Under the pieces are notes generated by a model that was not told where the DNA came from, ran no database searches, and saw nothing but the letters and a program-made list of their open reading frames with translations. A stretch of DNA of 64,000 bases. Origin: Flavobacteriales bacterium UBA6770. Its GTDB lineage: Bacteria; Bacteroidota; Bacteroidia; Flavobacteriales_G; Salibacteraceae. Below are positions 8,122-16,120 of the stretch, piece after piece. The stretch covers positions 868,001 through 932,000 of the forward strand of contig CAJIZH010000003.1 in NCBI GenBank assembly GCA_905181875.1, written 5' to 3'. The position numbers and the translations under genes are program-made. Every line of letters begins with the position of its first letter. The first letter of the stretch is position 1.

Positions 8122-9027
8122 ATGAAAACACTACTATCTCTCGCATTTTCAATATTTCTTTTTGGAAGTGCAAACGCTCAATTTTTCTCTGCCTTAACCG
8201 AACGAGCTGATAAAGTAAAAGATCGAATTTTATTAATTGAAGAAGGTGACTTTGAGTGTTCCGATGACATTGCATCTTTAGTGAAAAAATACTGGACCAT
8301 CGGCAAAGGCGTTGAACTAAAAACTACCGATGAAATCACCGCAATGTTAACTCCTGAAGATGCATTCAAATACATGGTCCTTACTGGCGATGAAAAAATG
8401 GAAGCTAAGCATAATGGCAGTTCTGCGGCTGCGGTTATTGGAATTGTACTCTACCTTGGTGAAAATGCCATGATTCGAAATGATCTAAACATTGACCGAA
8501 AGTTTGTGTTCAAGGTCTCTTTTCCAAGTTGTGTAATCAGTGAAGCCGAAGTGCTTTTTATCTGTCAACATTTCGAGAATTACCTGAACAATTCTGTACC
8601 GAATAACCAAAAGAAATCGGTAATTCCAGCTGAAAAAACGCAAAGCATTCAAAACCTAACCCTACTTATTCCAAACAATGCAACTGAATTGGATATCGCT
8701 GCTATTAAAAAGGCTTACAAGTATCCTTGTAAACTCGTTGCACCTGGTGAAATTGAAAAAAACATTTTAGCAAAATCAGCTGATTTTGCTTACTTAAATA
8801 TTCTGTGGAGCGATAAACGGTTTGCATGGGAATCGATAATTATCTCTTGCAAAAATAGTGAAGTATTGACGACCGCTAAAAACGATTATTTCAAAGCTTC
8901 AGTCAACAAAAAGAAATGGGATAAGACAACTCAACCCATAGCCATTTGCAGAACCAAAAGCAAACTAGCAGTCTATGAATTTAAGTCATTAAACAAAACA
9001 GTATTCAACGCAATAGAAGGAAAATAA
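8122..9027 (+). CDS. Secreted protein of unknown function with two similar halves
   Basis: A 301-residue protein with a signal peptide cleaved after ANA. I do not recognise the family. The halves look related: RILLIEEGDFECSDDIASLV followed by a stretch ending DAFKYMVL aligns by eye with LTLLIPNNATELDIAAIKKA followed by a stretch ending DFAYLNIL, which suggests an internal duplication. There are few cysteines and no membrane segment after the signal peptide, so the product is probably periplasmic. The ATG lies 4 bases after the TlpA-like relic, and the stop overlaps the ATG of the next gene (TAATG), so it is cotranscribed with the PPIase. Confidence 0.75.
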   Translation: MKTLLSLAFSIFLFGSANAQFFSALTERADKVKDRILLIEEGDFECSDDIASLVKKYWTIGKGVELKTTDEITAMLTPEDAFKYMVLTGDEKMEAKHNGSSAAAVIGIVLYLGENAMIRNDLNIDRKFVFKVSFPSCVISEAEVLFICQHFENYLNNSVPNNQKKSVIPAEKTQSIQNLTLLIPNNATELDIAAIKKAYKYPCKLVAPGEIEKNILAKSADFAYLNILWSDKRFAWESIIISCKNSEVLTTAKNDYFKASVNKKKWDKTTQPIAICRTKSKLAVYEFKSLNKTVFNAIEGK

Positions 9028-9437
9028 TGAAAGTACTTAGCACCGCACTTGCTCTATTTGTTTGGAGCTTTTCATTTGGACAAGACACTGTAAAAACTCC
9101 TACCGGATTGCAAATTATAACCCTCGAAAAAGGCGAAGCTCAAATGCCAAAGGTGGGCCAGGAAGTAAAAGTAAAGTATGTTGGTTTTCTTGAAAATGGA
9201 CAAATTTTTGAAGAGTCCGACGGTGGATTCAAGTATATTCTTGGAGATAAAACCATTATTCCTGGTTGGAACGAGGCTTTGCAATTAATGCATTTAGGAG
9301 AAAAAGCCGTTATTATTTTACCTCCGTATTTGGCTTATGGCCTTAAAGGAAGTAAGGATCAATTTGAACCTGAAAAGTATTCTATACCGCCTAATGCAAC
9401 TATTCTGTTTGAGATTACGTTGCTGAAGATTAAATAG
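9027..9437 (+). CDS. Exported FKBP-type peptidyl-prolyl isomerase
   Basis: A 136-residue protein with a signal peptide ending SFGQ and one FKBP domain. Visible motifs are KVKYVGFLENGQIFEES (the family V-x-Y-x-G-x-L-x-x-G-x-x-F-D/E pattern), IIPGWNEALQLMHLGEKAVIILPPYLAYG and the final PPNATILFEITLLKI. It should catalyse proline isomerisation in the periplasm and help fold exported proteins. The start overlaps the stop of the preceding gene by one base, so the two are translationally coupled. Confidence 0.92.
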   Translation: MKVLSTALALFVWSFSFGQDTVKTPTGLQIITLEKGEAQMPKVGQEVKVKYVGFLENGQIFEESDGGFKYILGDKTIIPGWNEALQLMHLGEKAVIILPPYLAYGLKGSKDQFEPEKYSIPPNATILFEITLLKIK

Positions 9438-9484
9438 TAATTCAAGAAACTTTTTTCGTTGCCTCAAAGCATATATTCTAACGT

Positions 9485-9558
9485 CGTCATTCCCGCATAG
9501 GCGGGAATCTATAACCTTTCCAGCTCGTCATTCCCGCCTAAGCGGGAATGGCGAGCTG
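9485..9558. repeat. Two tandem CGTCATTCC...GGAAT hairpin repeats
   Basis: The first unit has a perfect 8-bp stem, ATTCCCGC-ATAG-GCGGGAAT. The second, at 9521-9558, has the same core ATTCCCGC-CTAA-GCGGGAAT extended outward by CAGCTCG and CGAGCTG, giving a stem of about 17 bp with one interruption. A related unit with a different arm sequence occurs at 48571-48595. They lie in the gap between the PPIase gene and lysS and could also terminate transcription from the left, although no T tail follows. Confidence 0.8.
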
Positions 9559-9656
9559 CGTAACTGAACGCATCCATTTTTCACTACAATGAAAAACTTA
9601 CTTTTTAACCCATAAACTTTGCGCATTAAACCATGTAACAAGCATAATGATTCTTC

Positions 9657-9664
9657 TATTTTTG
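9657..9664 (+). promoter_or_regulatory. -7 element (TATTTTTG) of lysS
   Basis: A full match to TAnnTTTG lies 22 bases before the lysS ATG at 9687. No convincing -33 TTTG at 19-21 bases upstream was seen. Confidence 0.55.
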
Positions 9665-9686
9665 CGGGCTGAAATCAAAATAGATT

Positions 9687-11414
9687 ATGAGTTTGCAATT
9701 ATCTGAACAGGAAATAGTTAGAAGAGACGCGCTGGACAAAATGCGTGCGTTAGGAATTGATCCTTACCCAGCGGCAAAATTTGTTGTGAATGCCACTACA
9801 AAAGAGATTCTAGCCAATTTCGATAAGGACAAACTCAACTTTCAAGAAGTATCTATTGCAGGCCGTATGATGTCTAAACGTATCATGGGGAAGGCTTCTT
9901 TTGCTGAAATAAAAGACTCAACTGGTCGCATGCAAGTCTATATTGCTCGCGATGAAATTTGCGATGGTGAAGACAAAATGATGTACAACGACGTTTTCAA
10001 AAAGCTCGTTGACATTGGTGATTTTGTTGGGCTAAAAGGATATGTTTTTGTTACACAAGTTGGTGAAACCTCATTGTTTGTCACGGATTTTAAAGTGTTG
10101 AGCAAGTCGTTGCGTCCATTGCCTATCGTAAAAACTGACGCCGATGGAAAAGTACACGATGCCTTTACCGATCCTGAATTAAGATACCGTCAACGCTACG
10201 TCGATTTGATAGTAAATGACGGAGTAAAAGAAACGTTTATTAAAAGAAACCGCATTATGACTGCAATGCGAAATTTCTTTAACGATAAAGGATATTTAGA
10301 AGTAGAAACTCCTATTCTTCAACCAATACCTGGTGGAGCTGCAGCACGACCTTTTATGACGCATCACAATGCTTTGGATATTCCATTGTACTTGCGTGTT
10401 GCAAACGAATTGTACCTAAAACGATTGATCGTTGGTGGGTTTGATGGGGTTTATGAATTTGCCAAAGACTTCAGAAACGAAGGAATGGACCGAACGCATA
10501 ACCCTGAGTTTACGGTTATGGAAATCTATGTAGCCTACAAAGACTACCACTGGATGATGGATTTTACTGAAAAAATGCTCGAAACAGCAAGTATAGCTGC
10601 AAATGGATCGACGAAAGCAACTATTGGTGAAAACGAAGTTGAATTTAAGGCACCCTATGCTCGTGTTCCTATGCTTACCGCCATTAAAGATCATACTGGG
10701 TATGACCTAAGCGGAAAATCTGAAGATGAAGTGCGCGAAGTGGCCTTGACACTTGGCTTAGAAGTGGACGAATCAATGGGCAAGGGCAAATTGATTGACG
10801 AGATTTTTGGCGAAAAATGTGAGCACCATTATATCCAACCTACCTTCATTACGGACTACCCAGTTGAGATGTCTCCACTGTGTAAAAAACACCGAGACGA
10901 TGATTCGCTTACTGAGCGTTTTGAGCTTTTTGTAAACGGGAAAGAATTGGCGAATGCTTACACTGAGTTGAACGATCCAATCGATCAGCGCGAGCGATTT
11001 GAAGAGCAAATGAAGCTTTCGGAAAAAGGTGATGATGAGGCCATGTTTATCGATCAAGATTTTTTGCGTGCCTTAGAATACGGAATGCCTCCTACTTCAG
11101 GAATGGGGATCGGAATCGACAGATTGTGCATGTTTTTGACCAACAGCCCAAGTATTCAAGATGTGTTGTTTTTTCCTCAAATGCGCCCAGAAAAATTTGA
11201 TGTTCCCGCACAAAAGACCTTAGAACTTAACGACAACGAAAAAGCAATTTTCGACATTCTAAAAGATCGTGATCGCATGGAAATTGGCGAACTCAAAGAA
11301 CTAGCCGGACTTAGCGGAAAGGGATGGGACAAGGGCATGAAAGGTTTAGCAAAACATGGTTTAACTGAGGTTGAAAAATCCGAGGAAGGTGTTTTTGTAG
11401 AAGTTGTGGGGTAG
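9687..11414 (+). CDS. lysS: Lysyl-tRNA synthetase, class II
   Basis: A 575-residue enzyme charging tRNA-Lys. The N-terminal anticodon-binding OB fold covers about residues 55-150 ([20 protein letters not shown]). The class II catalytic domain follows, with motif 1 near [15 protein letters not shown], motif 2 in [20 protein letters not shown] and motif 3 in [15 protein letters not shown]. Residues from about 510 onward ([20 protein letters not shown] to the end) form an extra helical domain that exceeds the usual 490-510 residue length and that I associate with Bacteroidota LysS. It is preceded by hairpin repeats and followed by tRNA-Val on the same strand. Confidence 0.97.
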   Translation: MSLQLSEQEIVRRDALDKMRALGIDPYPAAKFVVNATTKEILANFDKDKLNFQEVSIAGRMMSKRIMGKASFAEIKDSTGRMQVYIARDEICDGEDKMMYNDVFKKLVDIGDFVGLKGYVFVTQVGETSLFVTDFKVLSKSLRPLPIVKTDADGKVHDAFTDPELRYRQRYVDLIVNDGVKETFIKRNRIMTAMRNFFNDKGYLEVETPILQPIPGGAAARPFMTHHNALDIPLYLRVANELYLKRLIVGGFDGVYEFAKDFRNEGMDRTHNPEFTVMEIYVAYKDYHWMMDFTEKMLETASIAANGSTKATIGENEVEFKAPYARVPMLTAIKDHTGYDLSGKSEDEVREVALTLGLEVDESMGKGKLIDEIFGEKCEHHYIQPTFITDYPVEMSPLCKKHRDDDSLTERFELFVNGKELANAYTELNDPIDQRERFEEQMKLSEKGDDEAMFIDQDFLRALEYGMPPTSGMGIGIDRLCMFLTNSPSIQDVLFFPQMRPEKFDVPAQKTLELNDNEKAIFDILKDRDRMEIGELKELAGLSGKGWDKGMKGLAKHGLTEVEKSEEGVFVEVVG

Positions 11415-11477
11415 ACTTTCAAATCCGACATTTCAATTTCAACTTCATTCTGTAAGGATAGCACAAATTAAGATTAA

Positions 11478-11552
11478 AGGTCATTAGCTCAGTTGGTTTA
11501 AAGCGCTGCCTTGACTGGGCAGGGGTCGCTGATTCGAATCCAGTATGACTCA
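11478..11552 (+). tRNA. tRNA-Val(GAC) with several broken base pairs
   Basis: The cloverleaf can be placed: D stem GCTC, anticodon stem CTGCC/GGCAG with loop TTGACTG (anticodon GAC), and T loop TTCGAAT. Three stems contain an A-C mismatch: 1-72 in the acceptor, 13-22 in the D stem, and 53-61 in the T stem, where G53-C61 is nearly invariant in tRNAs. Position 37 is T, where a purine is almost always found. No CCA is encoded. Each A-C mismatch becomes a normal pair if A is read as G. It is either a decaying tRNA or affected by sequence errors. tRNA-Val(UAC) elsewhere could read the same codons by wobble. Confidence 0.7.
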
Positions 11553-11586
11553 CAAATAAAGGATGCGTTCTGAAGAGCCTCCTGAC

Positions 11587-12579
11587 TCAATCGACCAACT
11601 TATTGTCGATCAAATATTTTGCAATCTGAACTGCATTTGTTGCGGCACCTTTTCTAAGATTATCGGCAACTATCCACATGTTGACCGTTGCTGGCTGTGT
11701 TTCATCTCTCCGAATTCTGCCAACAAAAGTTTCGTTTTTTTTATGCGCATTTATTGGCATTGGATAAACGTTATTCAAAGGATCATCCTGCACGACTATT
11801 CCTTCAGCCTCCTCAAGAATGTGTCTCAATTCAATCATATCGTATTCCTGCAAAAATTCAATATTTACCGATTCACTGTGTCCACCAATAACTGGAACTC
11901 GAACCGCCGTTGCAGTAACGTTGATGTTGTCATCGTGCAATATTTTTTTGGTTTCATTGGTCAGTTTCATTTCCTCTTTGGTGTATCCATTTTCAAGGAA
12001 ATCATCACAATGAGGCAAACAATTTTGATCGATAGGATGCGGATAGGCCATTTCGCCAGCGATTCCTTTTCGTTCATTTTCTAGTTGTCGAACAGCTTTT
12101 ACACCTGTTCCGGATATAGATTGATAGGTAGAAACTACAACTCGTCTTAATCCATATCGGTAATGAAGCGGAGCGAGTGTCAACACCAACTGAATTGTCG
12201 AACAATTTGGATTAGCAATAATCTTATCCTCTTTAGTCAACTGGTCAGCATTGATTTCTGGCACTACCAATGGAATGTGTCTTTCCATTCGCCATGCTGA
12301 TGAATTATCAATAACGGTAGTTCCTGCCTCAGCAAATTTTGGAGCCCACTCTAACGAAGTTTCTCCACCAGCACTAAAAATAGCAATTGATGGTTTTTCG
12401 GCAATTGCATCAGCCATGCTTCGAATCGTAAATTCCTTGCCCTTAAAAACAATGGTTTTACCAACCGATCGCTCAGAGGCAACAGGAATTAATTCTGTAA
12501 TTGGGATTTGGAATTCTTCCAGAACTTCTAACATCACTTGGCCAACCATTCCGGTGGCGCCGACAACAGCAATTTTCAT
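11587..12579 (-). CDS. asd: Aspartate-semialdehyde dehydrogenase
   Basis: A 330-residue NADP-dependent enzyme that reduces aspartyl phosphate to aspartate semialdehyde, the branch point to lysine/diaminopimelate, threonine and methionine. The N-terminal nucleotide motif is VGATGMVGQ, the active-site cysteine is residue 126 in NPNCSTIQ, and RVPVIGGHSESVNIEF carries the substrate-binding and histidine region. Length is normal for the family. The gene is read divergently from the 1135-residue surface protein, with the two -7 elements only 8 bases apart, and ends convergently with tRNA-Val. Confidence 0.96.
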   Translation of the reverse strand: MKIAVVGATGMVGQVMLEVLEEFQIPITELIPVASERSVGKTIVFKGKEFTIRSMADAIAEKPSIAIFSAGGETSLEWAPKFAEAGTTVIDNSSAWRMERHIPLVVPEINADQLTKEDKIIANPNCSTIQLVLTLAPLHYRYGLRRVVVSTYQSISGTGVKAVRQLENERKGIAGEMAYPHPIDQNCLPHCDDFLENGYTKEEMKLTNETKKILHDDNINVTATAVRVPVIGGHSESVNIEFLQEYDMIELRHILEEAEGIVVQDDPLNNVYPMPINAHKKNETFVGRIRRDETQPATVNMWIVADNLRKGAATNAVQIAKYLIDNKLVD

Positions 12580-12610
12580 AGAATTTTGTTAAAGCTTTAG
12601 TAAAGAGAAC

Positions 12611-12634
12611 CAAAAGTAGGAATAGTTACATTTG
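12611..12634. promoter_or_regulatory. Divergent promoter pair between asd and the LTD surface protein
   Basis: On the minus strand TACTTTTG (12618 to 12611) faces asd. On the plus strand TACATTTG (12627-12634) faces the gene at 12649. Both match TAnnTTTG fully. The back-to-back arrangement means the two RNA polymerase sites overlap and could interfere. Confidence 0.6.
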
Positions 12635-12648
12635 GCAGAGTCAAAAGC

Positions 12649-15600
12649 ATGAAAAGAAACACAACTATACTGCTAATTATACTCTGTTTTTCGGGAGGAT
12701 TAAAAAGTCAATTCGTTGATGCTTTTACAGATGGCAACATCACTGTAAACCCGACCTGGGTTGGAGATGATTCCTTGTTTATAGTGAATGGTAGCAGTGA
12801 ATTACAATTAGCCGATTCCAATTTTTCCAATTCAACAACCTATTTAAGCACTAAAAGTAAAGCGATAAGCAACGCCGTTTGGGAATTTAAATTTAGGTGT
12901 GATTTTCCCCCTTCAACTTCAAATTTTGCTGAGGTTCATTTGGTTTCAGATAAAGCTGATATTACAGGAAATAATAATGGGTATTATGTTCAAATAGGAA
13001 GTGAAACCGGCACTACTGATAAGGTGACGCTGTACAAATCAACTAATGGTAGTAAGTCCGCCATAATTTCTGGAAGAGTTGGAACTGTAGGCTCCAATCC
13101 AGCAGGTTGGGTAAAAGTCACCCGCGATAGTCTGGGAAATTGGGAGTTACTTTTAGATACTTCAGCTACAAAAACAGGATACATTAGCGAAGGTATTGCA
13201 CTAAACACCGACATTATTTCTGGTGGTTTTTTTGGTATTCAATGCAAATACACAACCGGCCGAAAACTCTTGTTCTATTTTGATTCCATCTCCGTATCTG
13301 GTTCATTTTATACCGATACAACAAAGCCTGTTTTATCCAGTCTATCGGTTGTAAATCCAATGGCATTAGAAATTTTATTTTCTGAAAATATAAATCCAGC
13401 AACTGGGCTATTGGCTACGAATTATTCTGCTGACAATTCGGTCGGAAACCCCTCTACGGTTAACTATAAAGGAATTGATTCCTCGTTAGTAGAATTGACT
13501 TTTTCTGCTGCATTTACCAGTGGGACCAACTATAGTTTGAGTGTAATCAACATCGAGGACCGAAATGGAAACGTAATTAATTCAACCAACAAAAACTTTC
13601 AATACGTAAAACTAGATACCGCTAAAAAAGGCGATGTTCAAATCAATGAGATTATGGCAGATCCCAATCCAGCCGTTTTGCTTCCTGCAAATATGGATTG
13701 GGTGGAATTGTACAACTCAAGCTCTAAGTCTTTTTCGCTAAAAGGTTGGGCTTTTTGGGATAAAACCTCAACCACTCGAGACACTTTGCCCGACGAAATT
13801 TTGTTGGCTAATCAGTACATTATTTTATGCGATCAATCAGATTCAGCTGCTTTGGCTGGATTGGGTGGTCGTGTTGTTACTATGCAAAGCTTCCCGGCTT
13901 TAAATATTGATAATGAGTTAATTACATTGAGAAATCAATTTGGTGTCCTGATCGACGAAGTCAATTATTTCAAATCATGGTATGGGGATGAAAACAAGGA
14001 ATCTGGTGGATATACACTGGAAAAAATCAATCCTAATCACCCTTGTTCAAACAGCGCAAACTGGACGGCCTCCAACGATTCTAAGGGTGGAACGCCAGGG
14101 TTTAGAAACAGTGTTTACAACACAACACCCGAGTTTGATCAACCTATTCTGCTTTCCGCCACTATTCAAAATCTAAGTACTATTGAACTTCGTTTTTCCA
14201 AAAAACTAGACAGCCTTTCTCTTATAAATTCGGTAATAACCGGAGTAACCGTTTCTCAATTGCTAGTTCCAGAAGCACAGAGTGAATCAGCGTTATTAAT
14301 CTTATCAAATCCGCTTGAAGAAGGTATTGTGTATGCGCTTTCTATAAAAGGAGCAGCAGACTGTTTTGGTAACTTAATTACTGACGATGAAATAGCCTTT
14401 GGAAAAGGCAAAACACCAAGTATTCACCAAGTGGTGATCAATGAAGTTTTCCCAATTCCGGATGTTAAGCTTAACCCTTTATTCGATGCCGAATTTGTTG
14501 AATTGTACAACAACACGACTTCATTAATTGGTTTAGACAGTTGTTTCTTTTCCGACTTAAGCTCCAATGCTTCTTTAAGCGGAGCCATCATTGAGCCCAA
14601 TGACTACTTGATAATTTGTGAAATAGCTGCAGTAGAAAATTTATCGAAGTTCGGTAAAGTGATTGGCATTTCTAGTTGGCCCTCACTAAATAATTCAGGC
14701 GATGTGTTGTCCTTAACCTGCAAAAACCAAAGCATTCATACCGTTGAATACGATGACGAATGGTATCAACTGGAAGATAAAAAAGACGGAGGATGGTCCT
14801 TGGAACAAATTGATGCTGCTAACCCCTGTGGAGAAAATTTAAATTGGAAAGGTTCGCTTGATGTTAACAAAGCAACTCCAGGAAAATACAACTCCATTTT
14901 GGGTGTACTGAAAGATGACGTCTCACCAGAATTGATTAGCGCGAATGCAATTAACGACACTACTTTACTCGTTGAATTCAATGAAAACATATCGTTATCT
15001 GACTTTAGCTCGACAAGCTTTAAAATCGCACCCACTATTGTTGCCGAATTTGAATCCTTGCAGAGTAAAAAAGCGCTCATTTTAAGCCTTAAGACACCGC
15101 TTTCGGTTAGAACAATATACACGTTGACATTAACCGGGATAAGCGATTGCATTGGAAACTCCGCAGTTAACCTAACCGTAAGTTTTGGCTTACCAGAAAT
15201 CGGTAGCGCAGGTGATTTGGTGATTAATGAAGTCTTATTTGACGCGTATTCTGCCGCCTCAACTGATTTTGTCGAGGTATACAATCGCAGCGAAAAAATC
15301 ATTAACCTAGAAGGATGGTTAATCGCCGATTTTGATGTAAACAAAGACACTTTGGATGGTTTTCAGCTCATTTCTAATGAGCCTAGATCAATTCTTCCCA
15401 ATGAGTTTGCAGTTATCAGCAAAAGCAATCAAGACCTTGTTAAGCACTACACAACCATCAACGAAAAAACTTTCATTCAAATTACTAGCATGCCTTCTTA
15501 TCCCAACGATGAGGGTTCGGTTATACTGCTGAATGACTCGGCTTTAATAATTGATCGTGTTAATTATTCTTCCGATTTTCATCATGTAATAATTAAAAAT

Positions 15601-16056
15601 ACAGAAGGAATTTCTATAGAACGACTGGATTACGAGAGACCTTCAGGCGATGATACCAACTGGCATAGTGCTGCTAGTTCTGTTGGTTTTGCAACACCAG
15701 GGCTTCAGAATTCTCAGTTTAAAATCGCTACTAATTTTTCAGAAAATGTGATATTAGAACCACAGACATTTTCTCCTGATAATGACGGTTTTAATGATGT
15801 TTTGAATATAAATTACGCATTTGACGCACCTGGAAATGTTGCAAATATTGAAATTATGGATACGGATGGACGTCCAATCAAGATATTATCTCAAAATGAA
15901 TTACTCGCGATTTCTGGTACAATATCATGGGACGGAAGCTCGGATAACAGCCTGAAAGCCAGAGCTGGTATGTATATAGTTCATTTTCAAATCTTCAATG
16001 AAAAAGGTGAAAATCAGCGATTTAAAAAAGTTTGTGTTCTTGCCGTAAATTTTTAA
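12649..16056 (+). CDS. Large surface protein with three Ig-like/LTD modules and a gliding-motility-type C-terminus
   Basis: An 1135-residue exported protein. After the signal peptide (ending LKSQ) comes a lectin-like N-terminal region (to about 215). It is followed by three repeats of a bacterial Ig-like domain and a lamin-tail domain: Ig at about 225-320, 498-590 and 755-845, and LTD at about 327-460, 596-730 and 853-995. LTD openings are VQINEIMADPNP, VVINEVFPIPDV and LVINEVLFDAYS, each followed by a FVE(L/V)YN or WVELYN strand. The final 95 residues, from FSPDNDGFNDVLNINY, match the gliding-motility-associated C-terminal type used for T9SS export. It is probably an adhesive or structural surface protein. 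The next gene, also T9SS-linked, follows after 64 bases. Confidence 0.88.
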   Translation: MKRNTTILLIILCFSGGLKSQFVDAFTDGNITVNPTWVGDDSLFIVNGSSELQLADSNFSNSTTYLSTKSKAISNAVWEFKFRCDFPPSTSNFAEVHLVSDKADITGNNNGYYVQIGSETGTTDKVTLYKSTNGSKSAIISGRVGTVGSNPAGWVKVTRDSLGNWELLLDTSATKTGYISEGIALNTDIISGGFFGIQCKYTTGRKLLFYFDSISVSGSFYTDTTKPVLSSLSVVNPMALEILFSENINPATGLLATNYSADNSVGNPSTVNYKGIDSSLVELTFSAAFTSGTNYSLSVINIEDRNGNVINSTNKNFQYVKLDTAKKGDVQINEIMADPNPAVLLPANMDWVELYNSSSKSFSLKGWAFWDKTSTTRDTLPDEILLANQYIILCDQSDSAALAGLGGRVVTMQSFPALNIDNELITLRNQFGVLIDEVNYFKSWYGDENKESGGYTLEKINPNHPCSNSANWTASNDSKGGTPGFRNSVYNTTPEFDQPILLSATIQNLSTIELRFSKKLDSLSLINSVITGVTVSQLLVPEAQSESALLILSNPLEEGIVYALSIKGAADCFGNLITDDEIAFGKGKTPSIHQVVINEVFPIPDVKLNPLFDAEFVELYNNTTSLIGLDSCFFSDLSSNASLSGAIIEPNDYLIICEIAAVENLSKFGKVIGISSWPSLNNSGDVLSLTCKNQSIHTVEYDDEWYQLEDKKDGGWSLEQIDAANPCGENLNWKGSLDVNKATPGKYNSILGVLKDDVSPELISANAINDTTLLVEFNENISLSDFSSTSFKIAPTIVAEFESLQSKKALILSLKTPLSVRTIYTLTLTGISDCIGNSAVNLTVSFGLPEIGSAGDLVINEVLFDAYSAASTDFVEVYNRSEKIINLEGWLIADFDVNKDTLDGFQLISNEPRSILPNEFAVISKSNQDLVKHYTTINEKTFIQITSMPSYPNDEGSVILLNDSALIIDRVNYSSDFHHVIIKNTEGISIERLDYERPSGDDTNWHSAASSVGFATPGLQNSQFKIATNFSENVILEPQTFSPDNDGFNDVLNINYAFDAPGNVANIEIMDTDGRPIKILSQNELLAISGTISWDGSSDNSLKARAGMYIVHFQIFNEKGENQRFKKVCVLAVNF

Positions 16057-16120
16057 TTACAAGTTAGTGGTTATCAATAAATAAAGTAGTTTATTTGTAA
16101 AAATCATAATATTAAAAAAA

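Noticed and set aside
11563-12084. Plus-strand 173-residue open frame
   Set aside because: It is the antisense of asd, which has a complete set of family motifs.
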